DNA of 64,000 bases from Geomicrobium sp. JCM 19038 (lineage in GTDB: Bacteria; Bacillota; Bacilli; Bacillales; Marinococcaceae): positions 186,001 through 250,000 of the forward strand of contig NZ_BAXA01000004.1 in assembly GCF_000698125.1 (NCBI RefSeq), in the 5' to 3' direction. The stretch's first letter is position 1. Every line of letters begins with the position of its first letter. A program made the translations under genes and the position numbers. The notes below the pieces were generated by a model. It did not search any database. It saw nothing but the letters and a program-made list of their open reading frames with translations, and had not been told where the DNA came from. This document shows positions 36,051 through 45,021 of the stretch, piece after piece.

Positions 36051-36953
36051 ATGAAACCTCTTGTTGTGAAACAATTGAGTCGAACTTTCAAAGGTCATAA
36101 AGTGATCAACGATTTATCATTTTCACTGGATCGGGGCTTAATTTATGGGTTTTTAGGACCGAATGGGTCTGGGAAGACGATGACGATTCGTTTAATCGTC
36201 TCTTTAATAAAGATGGACCGTGGGGAAGTCTTTATTGAAGGAAAGGATCTTAACAAAAACCGTGAAGAAGCGCTGCAGCATATTGGTGCGATTGTTGAAG
36301 ACCCTGATTTGTATACGTACTTATCGGGCAGACAAAATCTTGAACACTTTGCAAGGATGAGTCAAAAGCCAATTAGTGAAGAACGAATTGAACAAGTCAT
36401 TGACCTAGTAGAACTCACAAATCGAATTGATGACAAAGTAAAAACGTATTCTCTGGGCATGAAGCAACGACTTGGCATTGCGGTATCCATTCTTCATCAA
36501 CCATCCGTATTAATTCTTGACGAACCGACAAACGGTTTAGATCCAAATGGAATAAAAGAACTGCGCTATTACTTACGTCGCTTAGCCAAGCAAGATGGGG
36601 TAACGTTGCTCGTTTCGAGTCACCAACTTCGTGAAGTTGAAGTGCTTTGTGACCGTGCCATCGTCATTAAAGATGGTCAAGCTGTTGATGAATTTGATTT
36701 GCGTTCGTCAGCGACTGAAAGTACGTATTCGGTCTATGTTACAGCGAGTCCAGAAGCCGACGCATATACCCAGTTAGCGCAATTTGGGAACGTAGAAAAA
36801 AATGAGAATCAGTTTGTCATTTACGACCAACCGTATGAGCAGATTCCAGCGATCGTTGAAACGCTCGTTCAGCAGAACGTCAGGTATATGAGATTCGTTA
36901 CGAACAAGGTTGGAAGAGCGCTACTTCTCGTTATTAGAGTCAGAGAGGGATGA
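36051..36953 (+). CDS. ABC transporter ATP-binding protein (BcrA/lantibiotic-immunity type)
   Basis: This is a 300-residue ATPase of the bacitracin/lantibiotic exporter group. Walker A is GPNGSGKT, the signature is LGMKQR in place of LSGGQ, Walker B is VLILDEPTNGLDPNG and the H-loop is SSHQ. A C-terminal domain of about 85 residues follows, as in BcrA. AAGGAGGTGCTAGCTG precedes ATG 36051. It is paired with the permease 3 nt downstream. Export of a peptide antibiotic, or of another hydrophobic compound, is the likely job. Confidence 0.87.
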   Translation: MKPLVVKQLSRTFKGHKVINDLSFSLDRGLIYGFLGPNGSGKTMTIRLIVSLIKMDRGEVFIEGKDLNKNREEALQHIGAIVEDPDLYTYLSGRQNLEHFARMSQKPISEERIEQVIDLVELTNRIDDKVKTYSLGMKQRLGIAVSILHQPSVLILDEPTNGLDPNGIKELRYYLRRLAKQDGVTLLVSSHQLREVEVLCDRAIVIKDGQAVDEFDLRSSATESTYSVYVTASPEADAYTQLAQFGNVEKNENQFVIYDQPYEQIPAIVETLVQQNVRYMRFVTNKVGRALLLVIRVREG

Positions 36954-36956
36954 ACG

Positions 36957-37709
36957 ATGAAAGGATTAGTCATTAATGAGACGTTAAAAGCATGGCACGG
37001 TCGGAGAATTGGACTCGCGATGATGATGATGTCTATTCTAATTCTGTTTATCTTTATCGTTGCGATTGCAATTGATCAATCTTTTGGGTTATTGCTTACA
37101 ACAGAGGAGTTTGTCACGATCGGTTCTGTTCTCCATATCTTTATTATGTTGTACAGTTTTGTGCTCGTGACCGGAGCAATCTCAGGTGAAGCATCTACAG
37201 GTACGATCAAGCAATTACTCATAAAACCAGTATCACGTCATCGAGTACTGTTATCAAAGTGGTTGACGAATTTAGTGATTAGCTTTTTGCTTTATTGTTT
37301 TGTGTTAGCGTTGCTTTTCGCTTTTGGGTTGTTCTTTCCGCACGTCGTACCACTTTCGTCAACGTTCTATTACTTATTCGAAACCGCATTGTATACGACG
37401 CCGTCACTTATCTTTTATGTAGCGCTAGCAACGTTAATTGCGGTTATTACTAAAAACACCGCCGTTACGATTGTACTAACAATTTTACCGTATTTTTTCG
37501 CAGATTTGTTCGTATTGCTTGCTGCTGAATATGACTGGGCTTCTTGGATTGTGTTTGCTCATATTGATGTGTTTAACAACTACAATCCCGTCTCCTTAGC
37601 TCCGGCTCCATTCCCATCGATGTGGGCGTCAATTGGATTTCTACTTATTCATATCGCATTGATGTTGGCAATCGCCCACGTGATTTACAAAAGACAGGAC
37701 GTTTTATAG
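36957..37709 (+). CDS. ABC-2 type permease of the exporter
   Basis: This is a 250-residue membrane protein with six hydrophobic segments. The region GEASTGTIKQLLIKPVSRHRVLLSKW is the coupling segment usual in BcrB/ABC-2 permeases. It starts 3 nt after the ATPase stop, so the two are one transcript. A strong hairpin lies across its stop codon. Confidence 0.85.
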   Translation: MKGLVINETLKAWHGRRIGLAMMMMSILILFIFIVAIAIDQSFGLLLTTEEFVTIGSVLHIFIMLYSFVLVTGAISGEASTGTIKQLLIKPVSRHRVLLSKWLTNLVISFLLYCFVLALLFAFGLFFPHVVPLSSTFYYLFETALYTTPSLIFYVALATLIAVITKNTAVTIVLTILPYFFADLFVLLAAEYDWASWIVFAHIDVFNNYNPVSLAPAPFPSMWASIGFLLIHIALMLAIAHVIYKRQDVL

Positions 37710-37720
37710 CGTCCTGTCTT
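37691..37720 (+). terminator. Hairpin across the end of the permease gene
   Basis: AAGACAGGACG (37691-37701) pairs perfectly with its complement at 37710-37720. No T-run follows on the plus strand, so it may act with low efficiency or as an mRNA end stabiliser. Confidence 0.5.
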
Positions 37721-37875
37721 GAATTGTTGAAGAGATCTTGGATAAGGGATTTCTTTTAGAGAGGTTTGGTGGAGATTTTAGTAATCTAACTTCAATTTTG
37801 GAGCCAACTCCCAACATACAGACACTTATGTGGTGGTTCCAAACACTTCGCGTGTTTCTTTCTCTATAAAGACGC

Positions 37876-37906
37876 AAAAATCGAGGAGAATTCTCCTCGA
37901 TTTTTT
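37876..37906. terminator. Bidirectional intrinsic terminator
   Basis: TCGAGGAGAA and TTCTCCTCGA (37881-37900) are a perfect palindrome flanked by A5 and T6, so it can act on both strands. It directly follows the minus-strand stress-protein gene. Confidence 0.85.
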
Positions 37907-37911
37907 GCATT

Positions 37912-38568
37912 TTATAACATCCTATCTTTTTCTTCATCAATATCTACGAGGGACTCGACGACCCCATCGTTGACTCGGACTTCAAACACACGGTTGTCTT
38001 TTTGGAAAGCGAACAAGCCATTGTTGAAATCGGTTTGCAAGTATTTGAAGAAGACACCTTCGTAATCACAGTTTTTCTGGTGATCGAAATTTAGCGTATA
38101 CGTGTGATCGTCATTTTTATATAAATAAGCAGTAACCCCACGCTCGAAGTTCCAATCTTCTTCTTCATCAGCACGAGGCTTCGGCACGACGTGCAAGTCA
38201 GCTGAAGGAATATCATGTAGGAGAATGTCGATAATCGAACCGCCAATTAAAGCTGTCCACAAGTTTTCCACACGTTGGCCAATGACGATTTGAGTTGCAT
38301 CAATTTCCTTTGCAATTCGTTTGATGACCTTCGAAATATTATGGGCATGACTTTCTTCTACAATTAATTCTGCACCGTAGTCTGTTGCCATTTCTTTGAA
38401 AATACTCATATCAACTTCTCGATCATTTTTGTAATCGTCTTGTGGGAGGGAATCAAAGACGAGAATGTAGAGATTTGCTTCCGTTGTTTTGGCAAGCTCT
38501 GATCCTCGTTTAATCAGTCGTGCTCCGTGGTGTCCATAATTGACGCAAACAAGAATATTCTCAGCCAT
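37912..38568 (-). CDS. Universal-stress-type protein with an added C-terminal domain (paralogue 1)
   Basis: This is 218 residues. The N-terminal 130 residues are a UspA/KdpD-type nucleotide-binding fold, with ILVCVNYGHHGARLIKRG at the start and VIGQRVENLWTALIGGSIIDIL, which parallels the KdpD USP motif. About 80 further residues form a domain also present in the neighbour, with the pattern EEEDW-F-GV-AYL and GVFFK-TDFNNG-FAF. That part is not recognised. ATG 38568 is chosen since AAAAAGG would abut the earlier ATG. It is one of a tandem pair and probably acts in stress adaptation. Confidence 0.75.
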   Translation of the reverse strand: MAENILVCVNYGHHGARLIKRGSELAKTTEANLYILVFDSLPQDDYKNDREVDMSIFKEMATDYGAELIVEESHAHNISKVIKRIAKEIDATQIVIGQRVENLWTALIGGSIIDILLHDIPSADLHVVPKPRADEEEDWNFERGVTAYLYKNDDHTYTLNFDHQKNCDYEGVFFKYLQTDFNNGLFAFQKDNRVFEVRVNDGVVESLVDIDEEKDRML

Positions 38569-38582
38569 CAGTATCATCCTTT

Positions 38583-39244
38583 TTAAGCTTGTTGTTCAAA
38601 ATGATCCGTTAGTTCGTGAATAATGCCTTTTCTAACGTGTGCTTCGGTAATGCGGTCGTCATCATAGAAGGCAAACCGACCGTTGTTAAAGTCAGTATGA
38701 CGATGTTTAAAGAAAACCCCTTCATGTGATTCGTCGCCTGTCCGGTGGAAATCGACGAAGTACGTTCCATTGTATATAGGAAAAAGGTAAGCATCGACTC
38801 CTTTATCAAACGTCCAATCTTCTTCTTCATGAGCATGTTCATGGGGGATCATGTGCACATTCACAGAAGGAATGTCTTTTGAAAGGTGATCAATGGTAGA
38901 TTTCCCGATCCATTTGCGCCATAAACTCTCAATTGATTGGCCAACGATTAAATGTGTAGCTTGAACTTCTTTCGCAGTCTCGGCATGAGTTTCCGGTTGG
39001 TCAATGGTTTTCCTTCGCTTATGAGTAAGTCCGCTTCGTATTTTAGGGCGAGCTTTTGGAATAAAGACATCCCTACGATGCGATGCGCCTCGTCTTCTTC
39101 ACAAGCCATATTATCGAATAAAAAAATGGTCGTATGGTGGGATGTATGATCGATGGTTTGTAATGCCTGTTCAATAAAGCGAAGTCCGTTTTTGCCATGT
39201 TGCACACAGACGAGAGTATGATGTATCTTTGCAGAGTTTTGCAA
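38583..39244 (-). CDS. Universal-stress-type protein with an added C-terminal domain (paralogue 2), one frame break
   Basis: This is about 220 residues after repair and the tandem paralogue of the gene at 37912. It has TLVCVQHGKNGLRFIEQAL at the N terminus, then LIVGQSIESLWRKWIGKSTIDHL. The same C-terminal domain is present: EEEDWTFDKGVDAYLFP and GVFFKHRHTDFNNGRFAFYD. The frame breaks near 38990 (CAACCGGAAACTC), where one more G or C restores ETHAETAKEVQATH. The start is uncertain: TTG 39244 has AAAGGA at a good distance, while GTG 39253 is too close to it. Confidence 0.72.
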
Positions 39245-39332
39245 CGGTGTCACGTCCTTTAACAGTCAATTTGTGACACAGTTTGCCCAAACAGACGTCT
39301 TTTTATGCAGTGATGGGAAGTTCACAACAAAC

Positions 39333-39358
39333 TAAAAAACCTTCCAGATCGGAAGGTT
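39333..39358 (-). terminator. Intrinsic terminator of the DUF1206 gene (minus strand)
   Basis: AACCTTCC (39339-39346) pairs with GGAAGGTT (39351-39358), with a 4-nt loop. On the minus strand T6 follows. It overlaps the stop codon of the DUF1206 gene. Confidence 0.8.
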
Positions 39359-40159
39359 AGAAACGCATCTGCTCATAATACGCTCGGACAAACGCATACA
39401 CGCCATATGCGACGAGTCCAAAAGCAACAATCGCTAACCAGACATCTCCAAACGGTTGTTGCTGCAGGGTTGCAAGGGCATCGTCAAACCCCCGTGCTTC
39501 ATTCGGATCCGAACGGTGAGCGGTGATCATGAAAAAGTAACCGATCATCATAAACAGGATGGAGCGTGCGCCAAATCCTATCTTCCCTGTCATCGTAGCA
39601 AAATGCTTTTCTTTTGGTGTCATTTCATACGATTTAAAGCCGTCGCGGTGCGTGTTCGTTAGTGCAGAGTAAAATTGCAGGAAGCCTGCAACCAAGATCC
39701 CTAGTCCGATAATAAAAACGATCATCGCACCGTAAGCTTAGACAACAAATAAGAGGAAAAGGTCGTTTCGTTATAGGTATCTTGGCTAAATTGATGGAGA
39801 GCAAAGCGAAAAGATTGAATGCAAATTAAACTATAAACCAACGCGCTAAACAGATACGTCCCGCGTTGAAAAAGACCACCAAGTGCAGTGCCGTGATTAT
39901 CCACATCTTTAAACGTTTTTAACAACATCAACATAATATAGCCAATCAACCCAAAGCCGATTGCAAAGAGCAAAAATTGCCCGAAAGGCAACCGTGAAAG
40001 TGATCGCAGTGCCCCTGTTGTATTCTCTGTATCTCCGCCAAGGTTAAACGCGGCAAGTAGCGCGAGAATACCAATAAGGATAAATACGGTTCCTTGACAC
40101 ATATAACCGAATCGAGCAAAACGTTGCAACCAAGGAACCGTCTGTTGAGATGGCTTCAT
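39357..40159 (-). CDS. DUF1206 membrane protein, one frame break
   Basis: This is about 267 residues after repair. The family is built from three copies of a two-helix unit; visible are FGYMCQGTVFILIGILALLAAFN, DTENTTGALRSL with PFGQFLLFAIGFGLIGY, and later SILFMMIGYFFM with DPNEARGFDDAL. The gene appears as two frames that meet at 39722-39735 (CTTACGGTGCG). One more G there joins them as SKLTGAMIVFIIG. Function unknown. ATG 40159 follows GGAGGACGAGTG. It stands alone upstream of the stress-protein pair. Confidence 0.82.
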
Positions 40160-40293
40160 CACTCGTCCTCCTCGTTGTACATATGTATCGATCGGCTTGC
40201 TTAATTAGAATCAAAATGGTGAATCTTCAAGTATGAAAGACCGAGTCGCTCACTTGTTAGGATGACAGGTGAGCAATAAAAGTGATCGCTAAC

Positions 40294-40336
40294 AAAAACC
40301 TCCCACTAACGTATTCACTACGTAAACGGGAGGTGT
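40294..40336 (-). terminator. Intrinsic terminator after the bce locus (minus strand)
   Basis: ACCTCCC (40298-40304) pairs with GGGAGGT (40328-40334), and the loop can fold further. T5GTT follows on the minus strand. It closes the bce transcript. Confidence 0.75.
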
Positions 40337-40355
40337 CTTATTTAGAATCAATTTC

Positions 40356-42266
40356 TTATGATTTGTATGCGGCACGCACGAAGTAATAACGTGTGATAAA
40401 GAAATAGATGAGTTGTAAAAGGGCACCAATTCCGATGACGAGCAAACCGTTCCATAACAACATTGAACCGGCAGCACCTTCGAGCATGCTGTTTAGCATT
40501 AAAAAGGCAAAGCTCGCATGTAATGCACCAACAAGATACGGGGTGAAAAAGAGAAAGCGGATTTTAGATCCAAGAATCTTCTTTGCTTCTTTTTTCGTTA
40601 ATCCAATTCGTTTAAGCGAGAGTAATTGTTTCTTTGTATCTTCAAGTTCAGTAAACAGTTTTAGATAAAGCATGCTTCCTTGAACAATGAAGAATAGTAA
40701 GCTCACAAAGATGCCGATAAACAGTGTTAGTGAAAACGTCTGCATGACCATTTGATAGTCTGAGGCGTTGGCCTGAACGAAATACGACTGGTCTCCGGAT
40801 TCGGCAGCTTCGCGAATTTCATTCGAAACGTCGCCTTGTTCTTTCCAATTATCCAATTCATATCCGTAAGCTTGGTAACGTTCGTCAACGACAGATCCCC
40901 ATTGTGCATAGGTTTCATCAGGGACAATGAATTGTATCCAGCCACTACTTGCTGTGGACAAGATCGGACGATCAGTGAAGTCATAAACTTTGTACGCCTC
41001 GTTATAGACGTTTATGACATCTCCCTCCTTTAGAGAGTAGTCAGGACTGTTTTGGATAAACGGTGCTGCTACAAAGAGTTCGTCTGATTGTAAATTTAGC
41101 TGAGGTAAATCCATATCTAAGGCAATGTCGTTGTACGCTGATTCAGAAAGTGCAATGGCATCTGTTTCTAGACTCCCTTTTTGGAAGTCGATTGGCGTAA
41201 CTTCTGTATCAATCGTATACAAAATATCCGTGTCGTGCTTTGCGAGAATCGCATCAGCGGTTTCTTTCTCTAAGATTGGTTCATCTTCATCATAGTTGTA
41301 CCAAGCAATCGTTGTTGCCATTTGATTCGTTGCCATTCGAATGGTCGAATCGAAGAGAAGGTAGACGGTTCCACCTGCCGTTAAGACGACTGCAATAATC
41401 GTCGAAGTTAAAAACAACATGTTGGCGTAATCTTTTAAACGGAAAAGAATATTCGTACGCGTTACAAGGTTTGTTCCGTTGTAGAACGACGGTTGATCAT
41501 ATAGCTTCTTATATAAAGCGACCGTTCCTTGTCGAAACAACAAATAGGAACCGGTGACGACGAGAAACAAGATTGGTGGTATTAAGAAAACGGCAAGCAT
41601 GATCGATGCGGTAGCTGCAATTGTGTAGCCTGCAATGAGCAAAATTAACCCTAGGATCGTTAGCATCCAAGAGAACTTTGGCATATGTTTCGGTTTTCGT
41701 GCGTCTTTTAGGAGATCTTGAATGTTCGCTTTTCGTAATCGCCAAAATGAAAGTAGCGTGAGCACTTGGAATAAGACAAAGAATCCAAGAGCAGTTAATA
41801 AATACGCAAATAAAACGAACTGAAACTCAATCGGTGACTCGGTTCCGAGCATGGACGACATAAGCATTAAGAACAGCTTAGAGAATAAAGTTCCAATTCC
41901 TAGTCCAACTAGAATCGCGGTCGCTGAAATGAGCGTTTGCTCAAAATAAACTAAACGACACAATTGACGTTTGCTCATCCCGAATAACGATAGAAGACCG
42001 AATTCTTTTGATCGTGTGCTTAAGAAGACACGATTAGAATAAGCGATAAAGAAAATTGAGAACAGAATAATAATGACTTGAGCCATAATCATTCCTGTGC
42101 GCACGGCATCTCCGCCGCGAATATCCCCGTTCAAAACGTCGGGGTGGAAGACAAATTGTGCATAAATAAAGAACACAGACACCGCAAAAACACAACTTAA
42201 AAAGTATGCAGCATAACGTTGAGCGTGACCCGTGAGGTTTTTACGAGCGAGTTTTGTAATCGTCAC
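40356..42266 (-). CDS. bceB: BceB-type ABC transporter permease
   Basis: This is a 636-residue permease of the peptide-antibiotic sensing and detoxification type. It has ten hydrophobic segments, with an FtsX-like set of four near the N terminus (FAVSVFFIYAQFVFHP onwards) and a large external domain of about 200 residues between helices 7 and 8 (FDSTIRMATNQMATT...). GTG 42266 follows GGAGGTGACTTTA; the open frame extends further back inside bceA without a ribosome site. It overlaps bceA by 26 nt. BceAB transporters both confer resistance and pass the signal to BceS. Confidence 0.9.
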   Translation of the reverse strand: MTITKLARKNLTGHAQRYAAYFLSCVFAVSVFFIYAQFVFHPDVLNGDIRGGDAVRTGMIMAQVIIILFSIFFIAYSNRVFLSTRSKEFGLLSLFGMSKRQLCRLVYFEQTLISATAILVGLGIGTLFSKLFLMLMSSMLGTESPIEFQFVLFAYLLTALGFFVLFQVLTLLSFWRLRKANIQDLLKDARKPKHMPKFSWMLTILGLILLIAGYTIAATASIMLAVFLIPPILFLVVTGSYLLFRQGTVALYKKLYDQPSFYNGTNLVTRTNILFRLKDYANMLFLTSTIIAVVLTAGGTVYLLFDSTIRMATNQMATTIAWYNYDEDEPILEKETADAILAKHDTDILYTIDTEVTPIDFQKGSLETDAIALSESAYNDIALDMDLPQLNLQSDELFVAAPFIQNSPDYSLKEGDVINVYNEAYKVYDFTDRPILSTASSGWIQFIVPDETYAQWGSVVDERYQAYGYELDNWKEQGDVSNEIREAAESGDQSYFVQANASDYQMVMQTFSLTLFIGIFVSLLFFIVQGSMLYLKLFTELEDTKKQLLSLKRIGLTKKEAKKILGSKIRFLFFTPYLVGALHASFAFLMLNSMLEGAAGSMLLWNGLLVIGIGALLQLIYFFITRYYFVRAAYKS

Positions 42267-43020
42267 TAAAGTCACCTCCGAGTACAGAAAGCGTGTCGAG
42301 TACCTTCTGGTAAAACGTCTGCTGACGCTCGCCTTTACGGATTTCAGAGAAGAACTGACCGTCTTTGATGAAGACAATTCGATCGCAATAGCTCGCTGCT
42401 GTAGCGTCGTGGGTAACCATGAGAATGGTTGCGCCCTCATCTTTATTCATCGTTGTCATCGTATCCATCACTTGTCTTGCTGACTTGGAATCTAGATTTC
42501 CGGTCGGCTCGTCTGCAAGTACAATTTTCGGATCATGAATAACCGCTCTAGCACATGCTGTTCGCTGTTGTTGACCACCTGAAATTTCAGTCGTTCTCTT
42601 GTCTAAAATGTCTTGAATACCGAGTTGGTCTGCAAGCAAATCAAGGCGATTGTTCATCGTCTTGTGTGACGTCTTATCGAGTGCTAGTGGCAATAGAATG
42701 TTCTCTCGAACCGTTAACGTGTCGAGTAAATTAAAATCTTGAAAGACAAAACCAAGTTGTCTACGGCGAAACTGTGCTAATTGGCTATCATTTAACGTAG
42801 CAGGGTCTGTCCCGTCAATTAGGAACGTTCCTGACGTTGGTTTATCAATCGTTGCGAGTAAGTTTAATAAGGTTGTTTTTCCGCTACCAGATGGTCCCAT
42901 GACCCCAACAAATTCTCCGCGCTCAACCGACATGTTAAAATTCGATAATGCTTTATAAGATAGGCCTTCTTTTTTAGGGTAATACGTCTTACTAATGGCA
43001 TCGACGTGTAGAAGTGTCAT
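42241..43020 (-). CDS. bceA: BceA-type ABC transporter ATP-binding protein
   Basis: This is a 259-residue ATPase. Walker A is GPSGSGKT, the signature EISGGQQQR, and Walker B KIVLADEPTGNLDSK with the family D-loop. The C-terminal extension ending VLGGDFSDDYKTRS is usual in BceA. AAAGGAGAG precedes ATG 43020. Its promoter lies in the 91-bp gap after bceS and carries a BceR-type box. It pairs with the BceB-like permease against bacitracin-like or other cell-wall-active peptides. Confidence 0.9.
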   Translation of the reverse strand: MTLLHVDAISKTYYPKKEGLSYKALSNFNMSVERGEFVGVMGPSGSGKTTLLNLLATIDKPTSGTFLIDGTDPATLNDSQLAQFRRRQLGFVFQDFNLLDTLTVRENILLPLALDKTSHKTMNNRLDLLADQLGIQDILDKRTTEISGGQQQRTACARAVIHDPKIVLADEPTGNLDSKSARQVMDTMTTMNKDEGATILMVTHDATAASYCDRIVFIKDGQFFSEIRKGERQQTFYQKVLDTLSVLGGDFSDDYKTRS

Positions 43021-43050
43021 TTGGAATCTCTCCTTTACTGTTGTGAGTTT

Positions 43051-43114
43051 AGTATAGCGATTGAGATCCCGCTCTTCCCATCGATTGTTCTTTCATAACC
43101 TTACAAACTTGTCA
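43051..43114 (-). promoter_or_regulatory. bceA promoter with a BceR-type binding site
   Basis: On the minus strand TGACA-AGTT-TGTAA (complement of 43101-43114) fits the published BceR-like consensus TNACA-N4-TGTAA exactly. About 45 bp closer to bceA is TATACT (complement of 43051-43056) with no good -35, as in activated promoters. The box overlaps the bceS stop codon. Confidence 0.7.
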
Positions 43115-44164
43115 TAAAGTTTTGCTCGTAAATGTAAGACGCACGGTCGTTCCTCGTTCTAATTCAGAATCAATCGTTAAGGAATGACCTAATTGATTGG
43201 CGATTGTGCGTGCGAGATAAAGCCCCATTCCGGTTGATTCTGTTTTTTTACGACCGTTATCCCCAGTAAAGAATGGTTCAAATACACGGGGGAGATCGTG
43301 TGTTGGAATTCCGATCCCTGAGTCTTGGATAAAGAGCGACACACTTTCTCGTTCTTGTTTAATTTTACAAGTGATTTTGTTTCCATCTCCGTGATGGGAA
43401 TAGTTAATTGCATTAATGATTAATTGTTTAATCACGGTACGTAACCATTTGGAGTCACTGTATACGATCGTTTGATCGGTGTCTTCTACAATTTGAGGGT
43501 AAAGGTTACGTCGAATGAATTGACGTTTTTCCTCATTGATCACTTCACGTAATAGCTGTGTTAATTCAACAGGCTCGGCACGGAAATCGAGGGAGAAGTG
43601 ATCTAAACGTGCGAGTTGCAACATGAGTTCAAGACCGTGTCGAAAGCGATCATTCTCATCTTGAATGTCGTTGAAAAACGTTTGGACATGATCGTCACCC
43701 GCCTGTTTTTTCCCTTCTTGAGAGAGAAGTGAAATGACACTCATTGGTGTTTTCATATGATGAACCCATTGGTTAATAAACGTTTCGTGTTGCTTTCGAT
43801 CGGTTTCATATTGAATGATTTGATCGTGAGTGTGAACATCGACCGTGCGAATGACATCCAGCATTCGTTTTGTCGTTTGTGTAGGTGCTTGGCGGTGTGT
43901 AAGCTTGCGGATCTCATCCAACGAGGTCGAATGTGGATCAATGGCATACAACTGTTTCAAAAACGACCGGTGTCTTACGTAATCAATCAATAAACCAGCA
44001 CAAAGAAAAAGGGACGCGAGGAGAAGCATATAGACATAGGTTGAGAAGCTCTGTTCTCCCCCTGAAAAGCTGATTAAAAGTACAGCAATTAAAATGGTGA
44101 TGAGCGTACTAAAGTAAATGAGTACAATGAGCGGTAACCGGTCGTGCAGAAAATCTTTTAGCAT
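43112..44164 (-). CDS. bceS: BceS-type sensor histidine kinase
   Basis: This is a 350-residue intramembrane-sensing kinase. Two helices at the N terminus are separated by only a few residues, and there is no external sensor domain. The phosphoacceptor is H136 in HMKTP. The ATP-binding motifs are DSGIGIP and TGMGLYLARTIA. These kinases depend on the partner BceAB transporter for the signal. ATG 44164 follows GGAGGCAATGTT, 12 nt after bceR. Confidence 0.9.
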   Translation of the reverse strand: MLKDFLHDRLPLIVLIYFSTLITILIAVLLISFSGGEQSFSTYVYMLLLASLFLCAGLLIDYVRHRSFLKQLYAIDPHSTSLDEIRKLTHRQAPTQTTKRMLDVIRTVDVHTHDQIIQYETDRKQHETFINQWVHHMKTPMSVISLLSQEGKKQAGDDHVQTFFNDIQDENDRFRHGLELMLQLARLDHFSLDFRAEPVELTQLLREVINEEKRQFIRRNLYPQIVEDTDQTIVYSDSKWLRTVIKQLIINAINYSHHGDGNKITCKIKQERESVSLFIQDSGIGIPTHDLPRVFEPFFTGDNGRKKTESTGMGLYLARTIANQLGHSLTIDSELERGTTVRLTFTSKTL

Positions 44165-44176
44165 AACATTGCCTCC

Positions 44177-44866
44177 TTACCAATTCACTCGAAGTCGGTA
44201 TCCTTGACCTCGCACCGTATGAATGGCATCTACAATGCCAATCTCTTGCAGTCGTTTTCGTACACGGTTGACGTTTACAGAAAGCGTATTGTCATCCACA
44301 AAATCAACCTCATCCCAAAGTGATTCCAACAAATCATCTCGGCTAACGATTTGGTCAGGTTGGGCAATGAGTTTTGCAAATAGGAGGAATTCTTTTTTGG
44401 AGAGTTCAATTCGTGATTGCTTAAATTCAATTTCGTTTTTGTTAGGGTAGATAATCAGCCCATTGATTTCTTTTTGCTCGGAGTCTGTATTGTTCGCGTA
44501 TTCTCCGTACGTACGTCGTAACGCACTTTTGATTTTGGCGGTTACAACGTCCAAATGAAAAGGCTTTGTAATGTAATCATCGCCACCATGCTCAATGGCC
44601 AATACTTGGTTCATTTCATCGGTACGAGCTGAGATGAAAATAACCGGTGCATTAGAAAAAGTTCTAATTTGGCGGCACCAATGAAAGCCGTCGAAATAGG
44701 GTAAATTAATATCTAACAAAATTAGGTCGGGATTGTGTTCAATCACTTCAGCTTTAACATCATCAAACTGGTTTGTATAGCTCACGTGATAACCGTAACG
44801 TCCGAGATGTTGACCGAGTAACGTTGCGATTTGCTGATCGTCTTCAACAATATAGATTGAGTACAT
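44177..44866 (-). CDS. bceR: BceR-type response regulator (OmpR family)
   Basis: This is 229 residues. The receiver has the acidic pair D9/D10 and phosphoacceptor D52 (LILLDINLP), with Lys in TKPFHLDVV. The winged-helix output domain ends VRGQGYRLRVNW. It should bind the box at 43101-43114 and activate bceAB. It is first in the four-gene bceRSAB order, with GGAGAGACTACAC before ATG 44866. Confidence 0.9.
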   Translation of the reverse strand: MYSIYIVEDDQQIATLLGQHLGRYGYHVSYTNQFDDVKAEVIEHNPDLILLDINLPYFDGFHWCRQIRTFSNAPVIFISARTDEMNQVLAIEHGGDDYITKPFHLDVVTAKIKSALRRTYGEYANNTDSEQKEINGLIIYPNKNEIEFKQSRIELSKKEFLLFAKLIAQPDQIVSRDDLLESLWDEVDFVDDNTLSVNVNRVRKRLQEIGIVDAIHTVRGQGYRLRVNW

Positions 44867-45021
44867 GTGTAGTCTCTCCTTTGCTTGTTCGTATCATAAC
44901 AAAAGAAATCAGTTTGTTGATAGTCTTCACAGAAAAGATCCGCATTTTCACTAGGGCAAACGCAAAGGCAAACATGCTCTTGCCTGTATACACTGTAAGG
45001 AATAACAGGAGGTGAAAATGG

